This document shows positions 34,826 through 44,188 of a DNA stretch of 64,000 nt, one piece after another. This DNA is from JBMOKU01 sp049324315 (GTDB taxonomy: Bacteria > Bacillota > Clostridia > Peptostreptococcales > Thermotaleaceae). The stretch is taken from contig JBMOKU010000018.1 in the NCBI GenBank assembly GCA_049324315.1, positions 51,694-115,693 on the forward strand, read 5' to 3'. The stretch's first letter is position 1. Every line of letters begins with the position of its first letter. The translations under genes and the position numbers were made by a program. The notes under the pieces were generated by a model. The model worked only from the letters and a program-made list of their open reading frames with translations, did not search any database and was not told the origin of the DNA.

Positions 34826-35578
34826 CTAATAATATGGCTCAGACTTTACAAATTCAGAACGAAGAATTACGATATCAACTCTCCTGTTTTTACCTTTATT
34901 GTCCGCAGTATCGTTAGGTGCTATGGGATGATATTGACTATATCCTGATGCAGAAAGCCTCTCAGGTTTTAATCCCGTTTCCTCAATCAGAAATCTAACA
35001 ACATTTGAAGCCCTTGCCACTGATAGCTCCCAATTTGTTGGATATTTTTTAATGTTGATGATCGGATCTGTATCCGTATGACCTTCAACACGGATAAACT
35101 TTTCTAGAAATTCTTCTTGTTTTAACAAGTCAGATAGAAAGGCCAGGGTTTGTTTGGCACCGGACTTGATATCTGCCTTGCCTGAATCATATAATACATT
35201 ATCCTTAAATCTAAGGAGAAGACCTCTGGTTTCAAGATCAACTAATATTTCTGTATCCATATTATTTTCTGACAAATACTGTTCCACAGCTTCTTTAAGC
35301 TTTTTAAAATCTTCTAATTCTTCCAATTGTTTTGTCGTTTTTTCTTCGTCTAAAGCTTGATTGATATACTGGTCTTCTTCTATGGTTTGTCCATTCTTCA
35401 AGACACCTAACGAACCTTGAAAGGACTGCATGATTGCTTTAAATTTCTGGACATCAATGGATGAGAAAGCAAAGAGCAATACAAAAAAACAAAGCAGCAA
35501 CGTGACCATATCACCGTAGGTAGTCATCCACTCCGGCGCACCGGGCTTTACTTCTTCTTGTCCTTTTCTTCTACTCAT
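34826..35578 (-). CDS. motB: Flagellar stator protein MotB
   Basis: MotB (250 aa) anchors the stator to peptidoglycan. One membrane helix (about 23-42) carries the ion-binding Asp23 in YGDMVTLLLCFF. The OmpA-like domain (about 115-245) has VEGHTDTDPI, SVARASNVVRFL and NRRVDIVI. The ATG follows the motA stop directly (TAG-ATG), with GGAG at 6 bases. The ion (proton or sodium) cannot be decided from sequence by eye. Confidence 0.97.
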   Translation of the reverse strand: MSRRKGQEEVKPGAPEWMTTYGDMVTLLLCFFVLLFAFSSIDVQKFKAIMQSFQGSLGVLKNGQTIEEDQYINQALDEEKTTKQLEELEDFKKLKEAVEQYLSENNMDTEILVDLETRGLLLRFKDNVLYDSGKADIKSGAKQTLAFLSDLLKQEEFLEKFIRVEGHTDTDPIINIKKYPTNWELSVARASNVVRFLIEETGLKPERLSASGYSQYHPIAPNDTADNKGKNRRVDIVILRSEFVKSEPYY

Positions 35579-36364
35579 CTAAGACTCCACACTTTCTTTT
35601 TCATTTCCGTCGCTTTTTCTTGCCTTTGGAGGTAGGAAGGCTTTTAGCTTTTCTTCAATAATTCTAGGATTTTCGCCAGCCTGTATAGATAATAGACCTT
35701 CTACCATGATTTCTTTAATGAGTATCTCCTCTTTGCTTCGAATCTTGAGCTTCGCTGCTAAAGGTATAAAAACAAGATTAGCCATTACGGAACCATAAAA
35801 TGTAGTAATTAATGCAACGGCCATACTAGGTCCAACGGATTTTGGATTATCTAGTTTTTGAAGCATATTTACCAAACCAATCAATGTACCAATCATCCCG
35901 AAGGCAGGAGCTAAGCTGCCCATTGTTTCAAATACACTTCTACCGGAACTATGTCTTTCTTCTAAGAAAGCAAGTTCTGTTTCAAGAATGTTTCTTACCA
36001 ATTCTGGATCTGTACCATCAACGATAAGCATAACGCCTTTTTGCAAAAAAGCATCGTCAATACTTTCAGAAGCTTCTTCCAGGGCCAACAAACCTTCTCT
36101 TCTTGCTGTGTTCGCCAATTCAATAACTTTAGATATTGTTTCATTAGGATCCGGCTCTTTGGAAGTAAACGCCTTTTTTACAATATTAAAGGACTGGGTA
36201 ACTCTTTTTAATGGATATGCTACAAAGGTACCTGCTAAGGTACCGCCTAGTACGATAACAACAGAAGGAAGGTCCCAAAAGGAAGATACACTACCATTTA
36301 GCATGATCCCCCATATAATAAATACAAGTCCTATTATTATACCTAATACCGTTGCTAAATCCAA
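35579..36364 (-). CDS. motA: Flagellar stator protein MotA
   Basis: MotA (261 aa) forms the ion channel with MotB and pushes on FliG. Four membrane helices are visible, with PAFGMIGTLIGLVNMLQ and FYGSVMANLVFIPLA in helices 3 and 4. The cytosolic loop (about 50-145) contains the FliG-contact region. It starts with TTG at 36364 behind GAGGTG. It is cotranscribed with flbD and motB. Confidence 0.97.
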   Translation of the reverse strand: MDLATVLGIIIGLVFIIWGIMLNGSVSSFWDLPSVVIVLGGTLAGTFVAYPLKRVTQSFNIVKKAFTSKEPDPNETISKVIELANTARREGLLALEEASESIDDAFLQKGVMLIVDGTDPELVRNILETELAFLEERHSSGRSVFETMGSLAPAFGMIGTLIGLVNMLQKLDNPKSVGPSMAVALITTFYGSVMANLVFIPLAAKLKIRSKEEILIKEIMVEGLLSIQAGENPRIIEEKLKAFLPPKARKSDGNEKESVES

Positions 36365-36367
36365 AAG

Positions 36368-36589
36368 CTACACCTCATTTCTCGATGATATGTCACTTAC
36401 TGTCGATTTTGAGAAAATCATCTGTTTATATTGTATTATCTTTGAGATAACATCGTCAATAGTTTCTAGTACAACAACCTTTTTACCAGTCGTTAGTGTG
36501 ATGACCGTATCCGGTGTAGCTTCAATAAATTCAACCAGGTCACAATTAATTACATATTCTTCTTTATTGAGTCTCGTTACCTTAATCAT
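36368..36589 (-). CDS. flbD: Flagellar FlbD family protein
   Basis: A 73-aa FlbD-family (swarming motility SwrD-like) protein with the signature MIKVTRLNKEEYVIN, then IEATPDTVITLTTGKKVVV. In Bacillus SwrD is linked to torque generation through the stator. The ATG at 36589 has AAAGG at 9-base spacing; two earlier in-frame ATGs overlap that site. It directly precedes motA. Confidence 0.95.
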   Translation of the reverse strand: MIKVTRLNKEEYVINCDLVEFIEATPDTVITLTTGKKVVVLETIDDVISKIIQYKQMIFSKSTVSDISSRNEV

Positions 36590-36605
36590 ATTCATCATCC
36601 TTTAA

Positions 36606-36629
36606 ATTCCGGGCTTTTCAGCCCGGAAT
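36606..36629 (-). other. Strong intercistronic hairpin after flgE
   Basis: A perfect 10-bp GC-rich stem (ATTCCGGGCT / AGCCCGGAAT, 4-base loop) begins 6 bases after the flgE stop. No U-run follows, so it is unlikely to terminate the operon. It may be a 3' stabiliser that protects upstream hook mRNA after processing, giving hook genes more product than motA/motB. Confidence 0.6.
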
Positions 36630-36635
36630 ATTATG

Positions 36636-38063
36636 TTATCTCTTTAAATTCGTAAGTTCTTGCAGCATTTCATCAGTTGTTGTGATGATTCTGGAGTTTG
36701 CTTGAAACCCCCTTTGGGTAATGATCATATTGGTAAACTCCCGAGACAGGTCCACATTGGACATCTCTAAGTTACCCGGCATCAATGATGCAAATCCTGG
36801 CTGCCCCGGTCCTCCATAACTGGGAACTCCAGAGTTAGGCGTAGCACCAAATAAATTTCCTCCCTGGTTTGATAATCCTGCGGGATTGGTGAAATTGGCG
36901 ATGGCCAATCTGCCGATAGGGGACATGACACCATTGCTGTATACAGCGGTAATGATGCCATCTGCACCAATTTCGAATCTGTCGAAACCGCCGCTTTTGT
37001 AGCCCTCTACATCTGTTACGGATACGGTTGAATCATTGTCATATTCCGTTAAGGAAGAAAAATCAACTCTAAACATGAATGAAGGGGCTCCATTAGGCAA
37101 CAACTCGTTATCAGCTGCAGTGCCATTGCCATCTGCATCATAAGTGACTTTTATATCTAATGAAGTTGGTGTAGGCTTTCCATCAGCGCCAAAATCGAAT
37201 CCACCTAAACCTTTAAGCGTGCCATCTTCAGCTACAGAGGCAACATACCAATCATTCGTTCCTGCGCCGGCTCCTTCGCCTTTAACGAAGATCATTCGCA
37301 TCTCATGTTCACCGCCCAGTTCATCAAAAACGGTATAAGTAAGGTCTCTTGCAATGGCGTCCTCTGGTAAATCTGAAATGTTAGCGCCTCCAGCTTTACC
37401 TATTAAAGCCGCATAAGTAGCTTGTGTGCCAGCTACAGTTAAATCATAATCTGCAGGTGTAGTAGTGCCTGCATCTAAATTTCCACCCAAAACGACACCC
37501 GATTCTGTAATTGTCGGATATGCACTACCGTCATAGCTAACCCCTGTACCCTTCGAAGGCGCCGTACTTGATTTATCTATCACTAGTTTTTTTAATTCCG
37601 TTTCATAAACAGGATTGGAGGTGCCGAAAGAGTCCTCTGTTACAGAGTATCCCAGGACCATGTTTCCATTCAAGTGAAGATTACCCTCGGAATCGATATC
37701 AAAATTTCCGGCTCGGGTATAGAATCGATTGGTATAATTAGGATCATTCGATACGACGAAAAATCCGTCTCCGGCAATCATGGCATCGGTTGGTACATCT
37801 GTCCTTTCCGGAGTTCCTTGTGTAAAGATGGTACTGATAGACCCAAGCTTGGCACCCAGACCGATTTGCTGGGGATTTGTACCGCCACGGCCGGCCTGGG
37901 GTGCAGAAGCACCGCTTAAAGTCTGGCTAAAGGCTTGGGCAAAGGTAGCCCTACTGGATTTAAACCCTATGGTATTTACGTTGGCAATATTGTTTCCGAT
38001 GACATCCATCCTGGCCTGATGGGAACTTAGACCGGAGATGGCGGAAAACATGGAACGCATCAT
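36636..38063 (-). CDS. flgE: Flagellar hook protein FlgE
   Basis: FlgE (475 aa) is the hook subunit. The N-terminal rod/hook signature MFSAISGLSSHQARMDVIGNNIANVNTIGFKSS and the C-terminal helix SNVDLSREFTNMIITQRGFQANSRIITTTDEML form the coiled core, with variable surface domains between. ATG at 38063 has GGAGG 9 bases upstream. No flgG/flgF-type rod gene lies next to it. Confidence 0.97.
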   Translation of the reverse strand: MMRSMFSAISGLSSHQARMDVIGNNIANVNTIGFKSSRATFAQAFSQTLSGASAPQAGRGGTNPQQIGLGAKLGSISTIFTQGTPERTDVPTDAMIAGDGFFVVSNDPNYTNRFYTRAGNFDIDSEGNLHLNGNMVLGYSVTEDSFGTSNPVYETELKKLVIDKSSTAPSKGTGVSYDGSAYPTITESGVVLGGNLDAGTTTPADYDLTVAGTQATYAALIGKAGGANISDLPEDAIARDLTYTVFDELGGEHEMRMIFVKGEGAGAGTNDWYVASVAEDGTLKGLGGFDFGADGKPTPTSLDIKVTYDADGNGTAADNELLPNGAPSFMFRVDFSSLTEYDNDSTVSVTDVEGYKSGGFDRFEIGADGIITAVYSNGVMSPIGRLAIANFTNPAGLSNQGGNLFGATPNSGVPSYGGPGQPGFASLMPGNLEMSNVDLSREFTNMIITQRGFQANSRIITTTDEMLQELTNLKR

Positions 38064-38097
38064 AATACATGACCTCCTTTTTTACTTTTGCTGTAGC

Positions 38098-38123
38098 ATA
38101 TCCCTTCTGTCAGTCCGGGATAT
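38098..38123 (-). other. Hairpin in the gap before flgE
   Basis: A 7-bp stem (ATATCCC / GGGATAT, 12-base loop) lies in the 83-base gap between the flagellar operon protein gene and flgE. It has no U-run. It may affect flgE mRNA processing together with the hairpin after flgE. Confidence 0.35.
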
Positions 38124-38146
38124 ATAGCCTCCTAAGCAAGGTCCGG

Positions 38147-38524
38147 CTATACGATTACAGCACCGTCGATATTCGTAAACACGTTTTCTTTAAGCTGCTC
38201 GTCCAAGGCAGCAGTAATGATGGTCTTATTTTGTACACTGGCAACGAACGCCTTATTATCCATGAGAACCAGAGTCTCACGTATTCCCTTTTCTCGAGCC
38301 TTATGTAATCCCTCTTGTATCCGGCTCATATCATTTTGCGTCAGCGTAATGTTTCTAGACTCCAACCGCTGAAGGGCATGCTTGGTAAACTTAATCTCTT
38401 GATTATTTGCAACCGTATCCAGAATCTGTTGAAAAGACGAATTTGGAGAAACATTACGGGTGATACCTGAAGATTGCTCTTTAAATCTTATAGCTGGGGT
38501 ATTGTTTATAAGTATTTTATTCAT
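38147..38524 (-). CDS. TIGR02530-type flagellar operon protein
   Basis: A 125-aa protein of a family found between flgD and flgE in Firmicutes. Signature: IKFTKHALQRLESRNITL followed by KGIRETLVLMDNKAFVASVQNKTIITA. It is cytosolic, with no known activity. ATG at 38524 lies 5 bases after AGGGGTGA; a GTG three codons earlier is less likely. Confidence 0.9.
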   Translation of the reverse strand: MNKILINNTPAIRFKEQSSGITRNVSPNSSFQQILDTVANNQEIKFTKHALQRLESRNITLTQNDMSRIQEGLHKAREKGIRETLVLMDNKAFVASVQNKTIITAALDEQLKENVFTNIDGAVIV

Positions 38525-38535
38525 GTCTTTCACCC

Positions 38536-38946
38536 CTAAGCTCCAGTAGTATCATCATCTGAGGAAGTATCCGCATCATCTTTCAAACCATAAGCTTCCA
38601 TTGCTTTGTTTAACTTAACCAATTCGTCAAGAATTTTCGCATTCATCTGCAGCTGTGCAACGGTAGATTCCTCTAGCAAGCCCTGTATATCGCTGCTAAA
38701 AGTATCAAAAGAAGTGTTGAAGGTATTAAAAGAAGTATTCAGGTTTTGCATTTGCTCCAAAGAAGAGAATTGAGCCATCTGTGCGATAAACTCCTTGTCT
38801 TCCATAGGCTTCAGTGGATCTTGATATTTCAGCTGCGTAACAAGCAAGTTTAGGAAAGCATCTTTGTCAAGCTGTGAATTGCCACTGGTCGTATTCGTGG
38901 TATTGGTATTCGATGTATTTGTTGCGTTAACATTTTGCACTGACAT
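38536..38946 (-). CDS. flgD: Flagellar hook assembly scaffold FlgD
   Basis: FlgD (136 aa, short form) caps the growing hook. The conserved core is LDKDAFLNLLVTQLKYQDPLKPMEDKEFIAQMAQFSSLEQMQNLN. The Thr/Asn-rich N-terminus and acidic C-terminus are low complexity, and the Ig-like domains of larger FlgD proteins are absent. ATG at 38946 follows AGGAGG. Confidence 0.96.
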   Translation of the reverse strand: MSVQNVNATNTSNTNTTNTTSGNSQLDKDAFLNLLVTQLKYQDPLKPMEDKEFIAQMAQFSSLEQMQNLNTSFNTFNTSFDTFSSDIQGLLEESTVAQLQMNAKILDELVKLNKAMEAYGLKDDADTSSDDDTTGA

Positions 38947-38958
38947 TTTATTCACCTC

Positions 38959-40365
38959 CTATCCTAAGGAATCAACAGCTGTAGAATTCATTGATTTTAT
39001 GGACGCATTTTTAAGTGATTCTACTTCCTCGCTATAACTGCCATCCATCTGCTGCACTTTGCTATTACCTTTCTTTTTTCCAAAGCTCATAAGGTTCTGA
39101 TGCTCTTGAAAATCGGATTGATCCCCAACGGTAACATTCAATTCGTTAATAGACAAGCCTTTCTCACTCAAAGCATCCTTTAACAGATTCATATTGCTTT
39201 CTAATATTTCTTTTACCATTCGACTTTCAGCAACAAATTCAGCAATGACAATGCCTCTCTCGATAGAAATTTTCATGGAAAGCTTGCCTAAGTTGTCGGG
39301 TTTTAGTTGAAGCTGCATTTCTGATACATCATCATTTACGATAACACGGACCTTTTCAGAAACCTGTTCCAGAATATTGAAAAAATCTGGTTTTGCTATC
39401 GTGGCAGCATCTGTTTTTACCGCGCTTACGAAATCTGCAAAGCTATTTTTATCATTTGAAGCTGCGAACAATTCTTGGGCAAATTTATCATTTGAAAAAT
39501 CATTCATCGCTTTAGGCATAATAAATTCAAATTTTGCATTTTTCTGATAAGCAGCTTCTGCTTCTTCGGTATGTAAAGCTGCTGTTATCCCTTTTTCTTC
39601 ATATCTGTTAGTAAATTGAATGGTTTCATCAGCTGATTCCATAACGTCATTTTTATCCATGTTATTTACATCAGTCGAGATATTGACTGCAGCTTTCCCA
39701 TCTTTTAATTTGAAAGCAGTCTCAATCTCTTGCATTAAGTAGGCTAATTGATTTTTCATTTCTGCTTCATTTAGATTCTCTAACCCTGTATCGCCAGCAA
39801 GTGACAATTTGTTCAAAACAGTTAAAAAATCTTCTGCTTTCGATTTCAATATCTCTTGAAGCTGCGGAGACAGATTCGTTAGTGAATCAAACTTATTTTG
39901 ATTCATTTCCTCCAATAACTGTTTTAGATCTGCAATCGATTGGAGGAGATCCGCCTGCAGTGCTTGGGCAGCCTCGACGTTAAGCTTGTCCTCATTGACA
40001 GAAATATGCATCATGACATTGACAATTTTATCAATCAGTTTCATGATATCCTCTAGGGAAGTCTCAGCTGATTCTACTGTTTCATTCTCTTCTATTAGCT
40101 TCTCTTCTTGAGCTGCAGTCGATGGGATTTCTTTTTCTTTAGCAAGCTTTGTTGATGATTCCACAGCATTTTCTTGATTTGAAAGCTTTGACGAAGGTTC
40201 TTTATTAACATTGTATTCTTTTATATTTTTCTGCGTCTTGTCGCTACTTCCCAGCTTTTTACTAAGAAGACTATCGAAGCTCTTGTCATTTGCATAGTTC
40301 TGTTTTTTAACCGGCTGCGTATTCGCTGCAGACTGTAAGCCAAAATTCAATGGAAAACTATTCAT
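38959..40365 (-). CDS. fliK: Flagellar hook-length control protein FliK
   Basis: FliK (468 aa) is the secreted ruler that triggers the FlhB specificity switch. The long N-terminal part is polar and repeat-poor. The C-terminal domain (about 335-430) has the conserved pattern MQLQLKPDNLGKLSMKISIERGIVIAEFVAESRMVKEIL. ATG at 40365 has GGAGG 8 bases upstream. It precedes flgD, as in Bacillus. Confidence 0.93.
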   Translation of the reverse strand: MNSFPLNFGLQSAANTQPVKKQNYANDKSFDSLLSKKLGSSDKTQKNIKEYNVNKEPSSKLSNQENAVESSTKLAKEKEIPSTAAQEEKLIEENETVESAETSLEDIMKLIDKIVNVMMHISVNEDKLNVEAAQALQADLLQSIADLKQLLEEMNQNKFDSLTNLSPQLQEILKSKAEDFLTVLNKLSLAGDTGLENLNEAEMKNQLAYLMQEIETAFKLKDGKAAVNISTDVNNMDKNDVMESADETIQFTNRYEEKGITAALHTEEAEAAYQKNAKFEFIMPKAMNDFSNDKFAQELFAASNDKNSFADFVSAVKTDAATIAKPDFFNILEQVSEKVRVIVNDDVSEMQLQLKPDNLGKLSMKISIERGIVIAEFVAESRMVKEILESNMNLLKDALSEKGLSINELNVTVGDQSDFQEHQNLMSFGKKKGNSKVQQMDGSYSEEVESLKNASIKSMNSTAVDSLG

Positions 40366-40397
40366 CACTTTCACCTCCTTTCACCATAATAAATATT

Positions 40398-41651
40398 TTA
40401 ATTGGGAAGGGCTAATTTTTTTGATATTTCTGATGCAAGACCATTATCCATGGATGCAAGGGTTTCTGCCACAAGCTTTTGTGACATGCTTCGCAGAATA
40501 TCTAATGCAATATCTTGATCGGAAATAACAATGGATTCACCATTATTGAATGAATACTTTTTTGTTACAGTACTATTTTTATATAACTTAGCGATGATCT
40601 CGCCAATATTTGAAGCATCCATTTTAGAATAGACTTTTACAAGATCATTTACTTGTTGATTATACTCACTTTGAATTTTCATAGATTCAATAATATCGGG
40701 CGTCAGGGAATCACTTCCCCTTGCTATTAGTTCATCCTGCTTAATTTGATTTAATAAATCGAAAATAAATTCTTTATCATTAATTAAAGACAACACTTTG
40801 CCTGCATGAACTACATCGAGATTTCTATAAATAACAGACAAGTCATTCGTTTTGTACTTGCTGTCGCTGCCTATTGCTTGAACCAGCTTATCGGGTTTAT
40901 CGCCGTTATATATTTGCGCAATGTTAACCAGATTTTGTTCATTCCCCATCATCTGCTTAACGAGATTGGATATTTTATTTCTTTTATCTGAATTCTCGTA
41001 ATTTGAAAGGATCTTTCTGGACATTTCCTCATCAATATTTTTAAGTAGGATTGCAGCTGTTTCATCTTTCATCTGCTCTACGATTTGACTAATCTCACGG
41101 AGTGAAATGGTCTGATTCATCAATTGATCATTTATCTCTGCCATTAAGGTAGGCAGTGGAAGTGTTTCGTAATACTTGGCCTTTTCAATAATATTGCTTT
41201 CTTGGTCCTGCTTAATTTGCTGTATTGTAGAAGTTAAAATATCTTTTTTTACAGAGTTACCGCGGATGATTTCTAATATTTTTTCTGTCTGAGCAGCATC
41301 CATCTGTATCATTGTTTTCGTTATATCCGAATACAAAGCTTCATCAGCAGTATTAATAATGGTAAGTTTATCTGCTGCTGTTTGAACGTCAACATGCAGC
41401 AATTGTTTCGCAAGCTCTCTTTTTTGAGACTCCCTCTCTTCTCTCGTAGGAAACTGTTGAAAGTATTCCCCTAGTGGATCAGGTGCCTTTGATAAATAGG
41501 CATTCACGATATACTTAAAGTTTTGACTGGAGAAATAGGCAACACCTAAAACCATTGCGGGTATCAGTGTAAAAACGATAATTACAATCAAAACCATTTG
41601 TCCAGTGCTGAGCTTATGATCTGATTTGTCTGTCAATTTATCCTTTGACAT
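40398..41651 (-). CDS. Membrane-anchored MotE/YlxF-like protein with expanded MgtE_N-type repeats
   Basis: A 417-aa protein in the fliJ-fliK slot, where Firmicutes carry the roughly 200-aa YlxF/MotE-like protein. One membrane helix spans about 18-40. The rest contains about seven 15-residue units of the pattern 'x-M-D-x5-K/E-I-L-x2-I'. They are at about 115, 192, 204, 276, 342, 387 and 399 (for example IQMDAAQTEKILEII and SKMDASNIGEIIAKL), two pairs being in tandem. This pattern is shared by the MgtE N domain and by FliG superhelices, so it may form a FliG-like right-handed stack next to the motor. The function is inferred from position and repeats. Confidence 0.8.
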   Translation of the reverse strand: MSKDKLTDKSDHKLSTGQMVLIVIIVFTLIPAMVLGVAYFSSQNFKYIVNAYLSKAPDPLGEYFQQFPTREERESQKRELAKQLLHVDVQTAADKLTIINTADEALYSDITKTMIQMDAAQTEKILEIIRGNSVKKDILTSTIQQIKQDQESNIIEKAKYYETLPLPTLMAEINDQLMNQTISLREISQIVEQMKDETAAILLKNIDEEMSRKILSNYENSDKRNKISNLVKQMMGNEQNLVNIAQIYNGDKPDKLVQAIGSDSKYKTNDLSVIYRNLDVVHAGKVLSLINDKEFIFDLLNQIKQDELIARGSDSLTPDIIESMKIQSEYNQQVNDLVKVYSKMDASNIGEIIAKLYKNSTVTKKYSFNNGESIVISDQDIALDILRSMSQKLVAETLASMDNGLASEISKKLALPN

Positions 41652-41660
41652 TGTTTCCCC

Positions 41661-42104
41661 CTAGTTATTCTTATAATTTTTGAAAGTGACTAGCTGGTCT
41701 ACAAAGTTTTGTTCAGACCGGTTTTCCAAATAGTCAAAATTCACTTTATCATTTTCCTTCAGCTTCTCGAAGGTTTTTTTCTCTTTTGCGGCCTTCATTA
41801 ATTCTGCTCTTGCTCTACTAACCTCTTGTGTAATCTGGTTGATTAGCATAATTTGCTGATCAATTCTTTTATTGAGATTTACGATATAATAATCATAATT
41901 CTTCACCATACTTATATCGGTTCCATCCTGCAGCTTTCGATGAAGAACTTGTTGGAGTTCTTCTTTATTTTCATACATTTCGTTTAAATTGTGCTTCTCT
42001 TTCTCCAACCTTTGCAGCACCTTGCTTAAATTTGCCTGGGCCACTTCTTCATAGCGTTCTTTTATCTGTAAGAGGTTCTGATATTTAAAAATAAATCGTG
42101 ACAT
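41661..42104 (-). CDS. fliJ: Flagellar export chaperone FliJ
   Basis: FliJ (147 aa) is an all-helical coiled-coil that links the FliI ATPase to FlhA. The N-terminus FKYQNLLQIKERYEEVAQANLSK matches the family and the rest is heptad-like. It is weakly conserved; the fliI neighbour supports the call. Confidence 0.92.
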   Translation of the reverse strand: MSRFIFKYQNLLQIKERYEEVAQANLSKVLQRLEKEKHNLNEMYENKEELQQVLHRKLQDGTDISMVKNYDYYIVNLNKRIDQQIMLINQITQEVSRARAELMKAAKEKKTFEKLKENDKVNFDYLENRSEQNFVDQLVTFKNYKNN

Positions 42105-42117
42105 TTAACCCACCTCT

Positions 42118-43449
42118 TTATATTGATTGGAATATTTTTAAAAGCAAATCCTTAGCATCTTCAAAGTCAAACTTATCAAAAGTATTTTGTCTCAAATAAT
42201 TATTTAACCTTTCAATCATTAGGATCGCATGGTCTATTTCCGTATTGCTTCCTTTTACATAGGCACCGATATTGATAAGGTCTTCTGCTTCTTTATACAC
42301 AGCTAATATGTTTTTAAATCGGTTTGATAACTCACGATGCTGGTCATCGATGATATTGGGCATGACCCGACTGATACTGGCTAATACATCGATGGCAGGA
42401 TAGTGATTTTTATGAGCAAGCTTCCTTGACAATACGATATGCCCATCTAAAATACCCCTGACTGTATCCGTAATCGGCTCGTTGAGATCATCACCATCAA
42501 CCAAAACTGTATATAGACCCGTGATAGAACCTTTGTCTGAATTCCCTGATCTTTCTAACAGCTTAGGCAATGTAGCAAATACAGAGGGTGTATATCCCCT
42601 TGTTACCGGCGGTTCGCCTACTGCCAGGCCTACTTCCCGCATGGCCATGGAAAAACGTGTTAATGAATCCATCATCAGCATGACATTTTTTCCTTGATCT
42701 CTGAAATATTCTGCTATTGATGTTGCTAATAAAGCACCTTTCATTCTAACCAAAGCCGGTTGATCGGAGGTTGCCACGATTACAACAGAGCGCTGAAGAC
42801 CTTCTTCTTGTAAGTCGTTTTCGATAAACTCTCGAACCTCTCTTCCCCTCTCACCGATTAATGCTATGACATTGACATCAGCCTTCGTATTTCGTGCTAT
42901 CATTCCCAGTAGTGTACTCTTACCAACACCGCTGCCGGCAAAAATGCCAACACGCTGGCCAATACCACAGCTTAATAGACCATCAATCGCTTTAATACCA
43001 AGGGATAATACATTGTCAATTTTTCGTCTTTTCAGCGGATTCGGAGGCTGGTTATTAACTGGATACTTTCTATGAGAAAGAATCATTCCTTTTTCATCAA
43101 TGGGATTTCCTAGTCCGTCCAAAACTCTGCCTAGCAGATCATCGCCAACAGTAACGGTTAAGGAATTCCCAGAGGCTACAACCTTGCTGCCGGGACCAAT
43201 ACCTTCCATTTCACCTAGCGGCATCAAAAGCACATTTTTATTTTTAAATCCAACAACTTCTGCCTTGATAGGTTTTTTTTCTTTCAAGGGATAAATATTA
43301 CAAACCTCTCCTAGTTTCACCGCCGGACCATTGGACTCAATGGTCAGACCGATGACCTGTGACACAAAACCGCTATATTTAATTAAGTTCGCTTTTTCAA
43401 CTAATGAGGTATATTTTCCTAAGTCAATCATGGGAAGTGAATCACTCAC
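42118..43449 (-). CDS. fliI: Flagellum-specific ATPase FliI
   Basis: FliI (443 aa) energises export. Walker A GSGVGKSTLLGMIA, VIALIGERGREVREF, Walker B VMLMMDSLTRFSMAMREVGLAVGEPP, and the C-terminal helical domain are present. The GTG start at 43449 overlaps the fliH stop by 8 bases, and the ribosome site is weak, so translation is coupled to fliH. Confidence 0.98.
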   Translation of the reverse strand: MSDSLPMIDLGKYTSLVEKANLIKYSGFVSQVIGLTIESNGPAVKLGEVCNIYPLKEKKPIKAEVVGFKNKNVLLMPLGEMEGIGPGSKVVASGNSLTVTVGDDLLGRVLDGLGNPIDEKGMILSHRKYPVNNQPPNPLKRRKIDNVLSLGIKAIDGLLSCGIGQRVGIFAGSGVGKSTLLGMIARNTKADVNVIALIGERGREVREFIENDLQEEGLQRSVVIVATSDQPALVRMKGALLATSIAEYFRDQGKNVMLMMDSLTRFSMAMREVGLAVGEPPVTRGYTPSVFATLPKLLERSGNSDKGSITGLYTVLVDGDDLNEPITDTVRGILDGHIVLSRKLAHKNHYPAIDVLASISRVMPNIIDDQHRELSNRFKNILAVYKEAEDLINIGAYVKGSNTEIDHAILMIERLNNYLRQNTFDKFDFEDAKDLLLKIFQSI

Positions 43450-44188
43450 TCTCTATCATTTCTGAGAATAGTTCTGCGATTTGGTTGAATTGCGTTTCGA
43501 TGCTGGCATCAATACTGCCAGAAGTAGTATCTAGGATACAGCTTCCTCTTTTTAAGGAAGGATCTTGCTTAATTTGTATATCATCTATATTTTCCGTGAG
43601 GCAAAGGATCTTGTCTTTTGCGGTAATAACATAACCGTAGTCCTCTGGGTTAACTCTTAAAATTAAAGTTTCTGTAAAAGTGCATTTATCTAATGCAAGT
43701 TTAACGAGATTTAGGATTGTTGTATAAGAATCTTCGATTTTGCTATTTAATATTTTCTCTGTGATTTGAATGATAAGATTGACAACAGAAGGCTCCAATT
43801 CCTGGGCTAAGTTTTTCCTCTGCTCCATCCATTGATCTTTTATTTCCAAAGCTTCCTGAATAATGGATTCAGCTTCAGCTTTGCCAGCAAGGAAACCCTC
43901 CGTTCTGCCCTGTTCATATCCTTCTGTTTTTGCATTTTCATATATTTTTTTTGAATCTTCATAGGCATCATTGATGATAGATTGCGCCTGTTCATTTGCC
44001 TCTTTAATTTTATTATCGACAAATTCTTCCACTTGCTTTATTTTTTCTCTAATGATAGATTCAACATCCACTGAATCTATAACTGACTCTTCTTGCACAA
44101 TTTCACTAGCTTCTTCATGATGCGTATTTACTGCAATTTCGACTTTGTCACCAAATGTAACATAGGATGATTTGAAGATCTTAGACAA
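43442..44188 (-). CDS. fliH: Flagellar export stalk protein FliH
   Basis: FliH (248 aa) is the coiled-coil stator of the FliI ATPase. A long charged helix (about 40-115) contains the EGYEQGRTEGFLAGKAEAE glycine-spaced region typical of FliH, followed by the V/E-type ATPase-like C-terminal domain. It starts with TTG at 44188 in the 8-base overlap with fliG (TTGTCTAA). Confidence 0.95.
   Translation of the reverse strand: MSKIFKSSYVTFGDKVEIAVNTHHEEASEIVQEESVIDSVDVESIIREKIKQVEEFVDNKIKEANEQAQSIINDAYEDSKKIYENAKTEGYEQGRTEGFLAGKAEAESIIQEALEIKDQWMEQRKNLAQELEPSVVNLIIQITEKILNSKIEDSYTTILNLVKLALDKCTFTETLILRVNPEDYGYVITAKDKILCLTENIDDIQIKQDPSLKRGSCILDTTSGSIDASIETQFNQIAELFSEMIESE

Noticed and set aside
35988..36605. 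Plus-strand open frame of 205 codons opposite motA and flbD
   Set aside because: Antisense shadow of two recognised genes; no ribosome site and no family resemblance.
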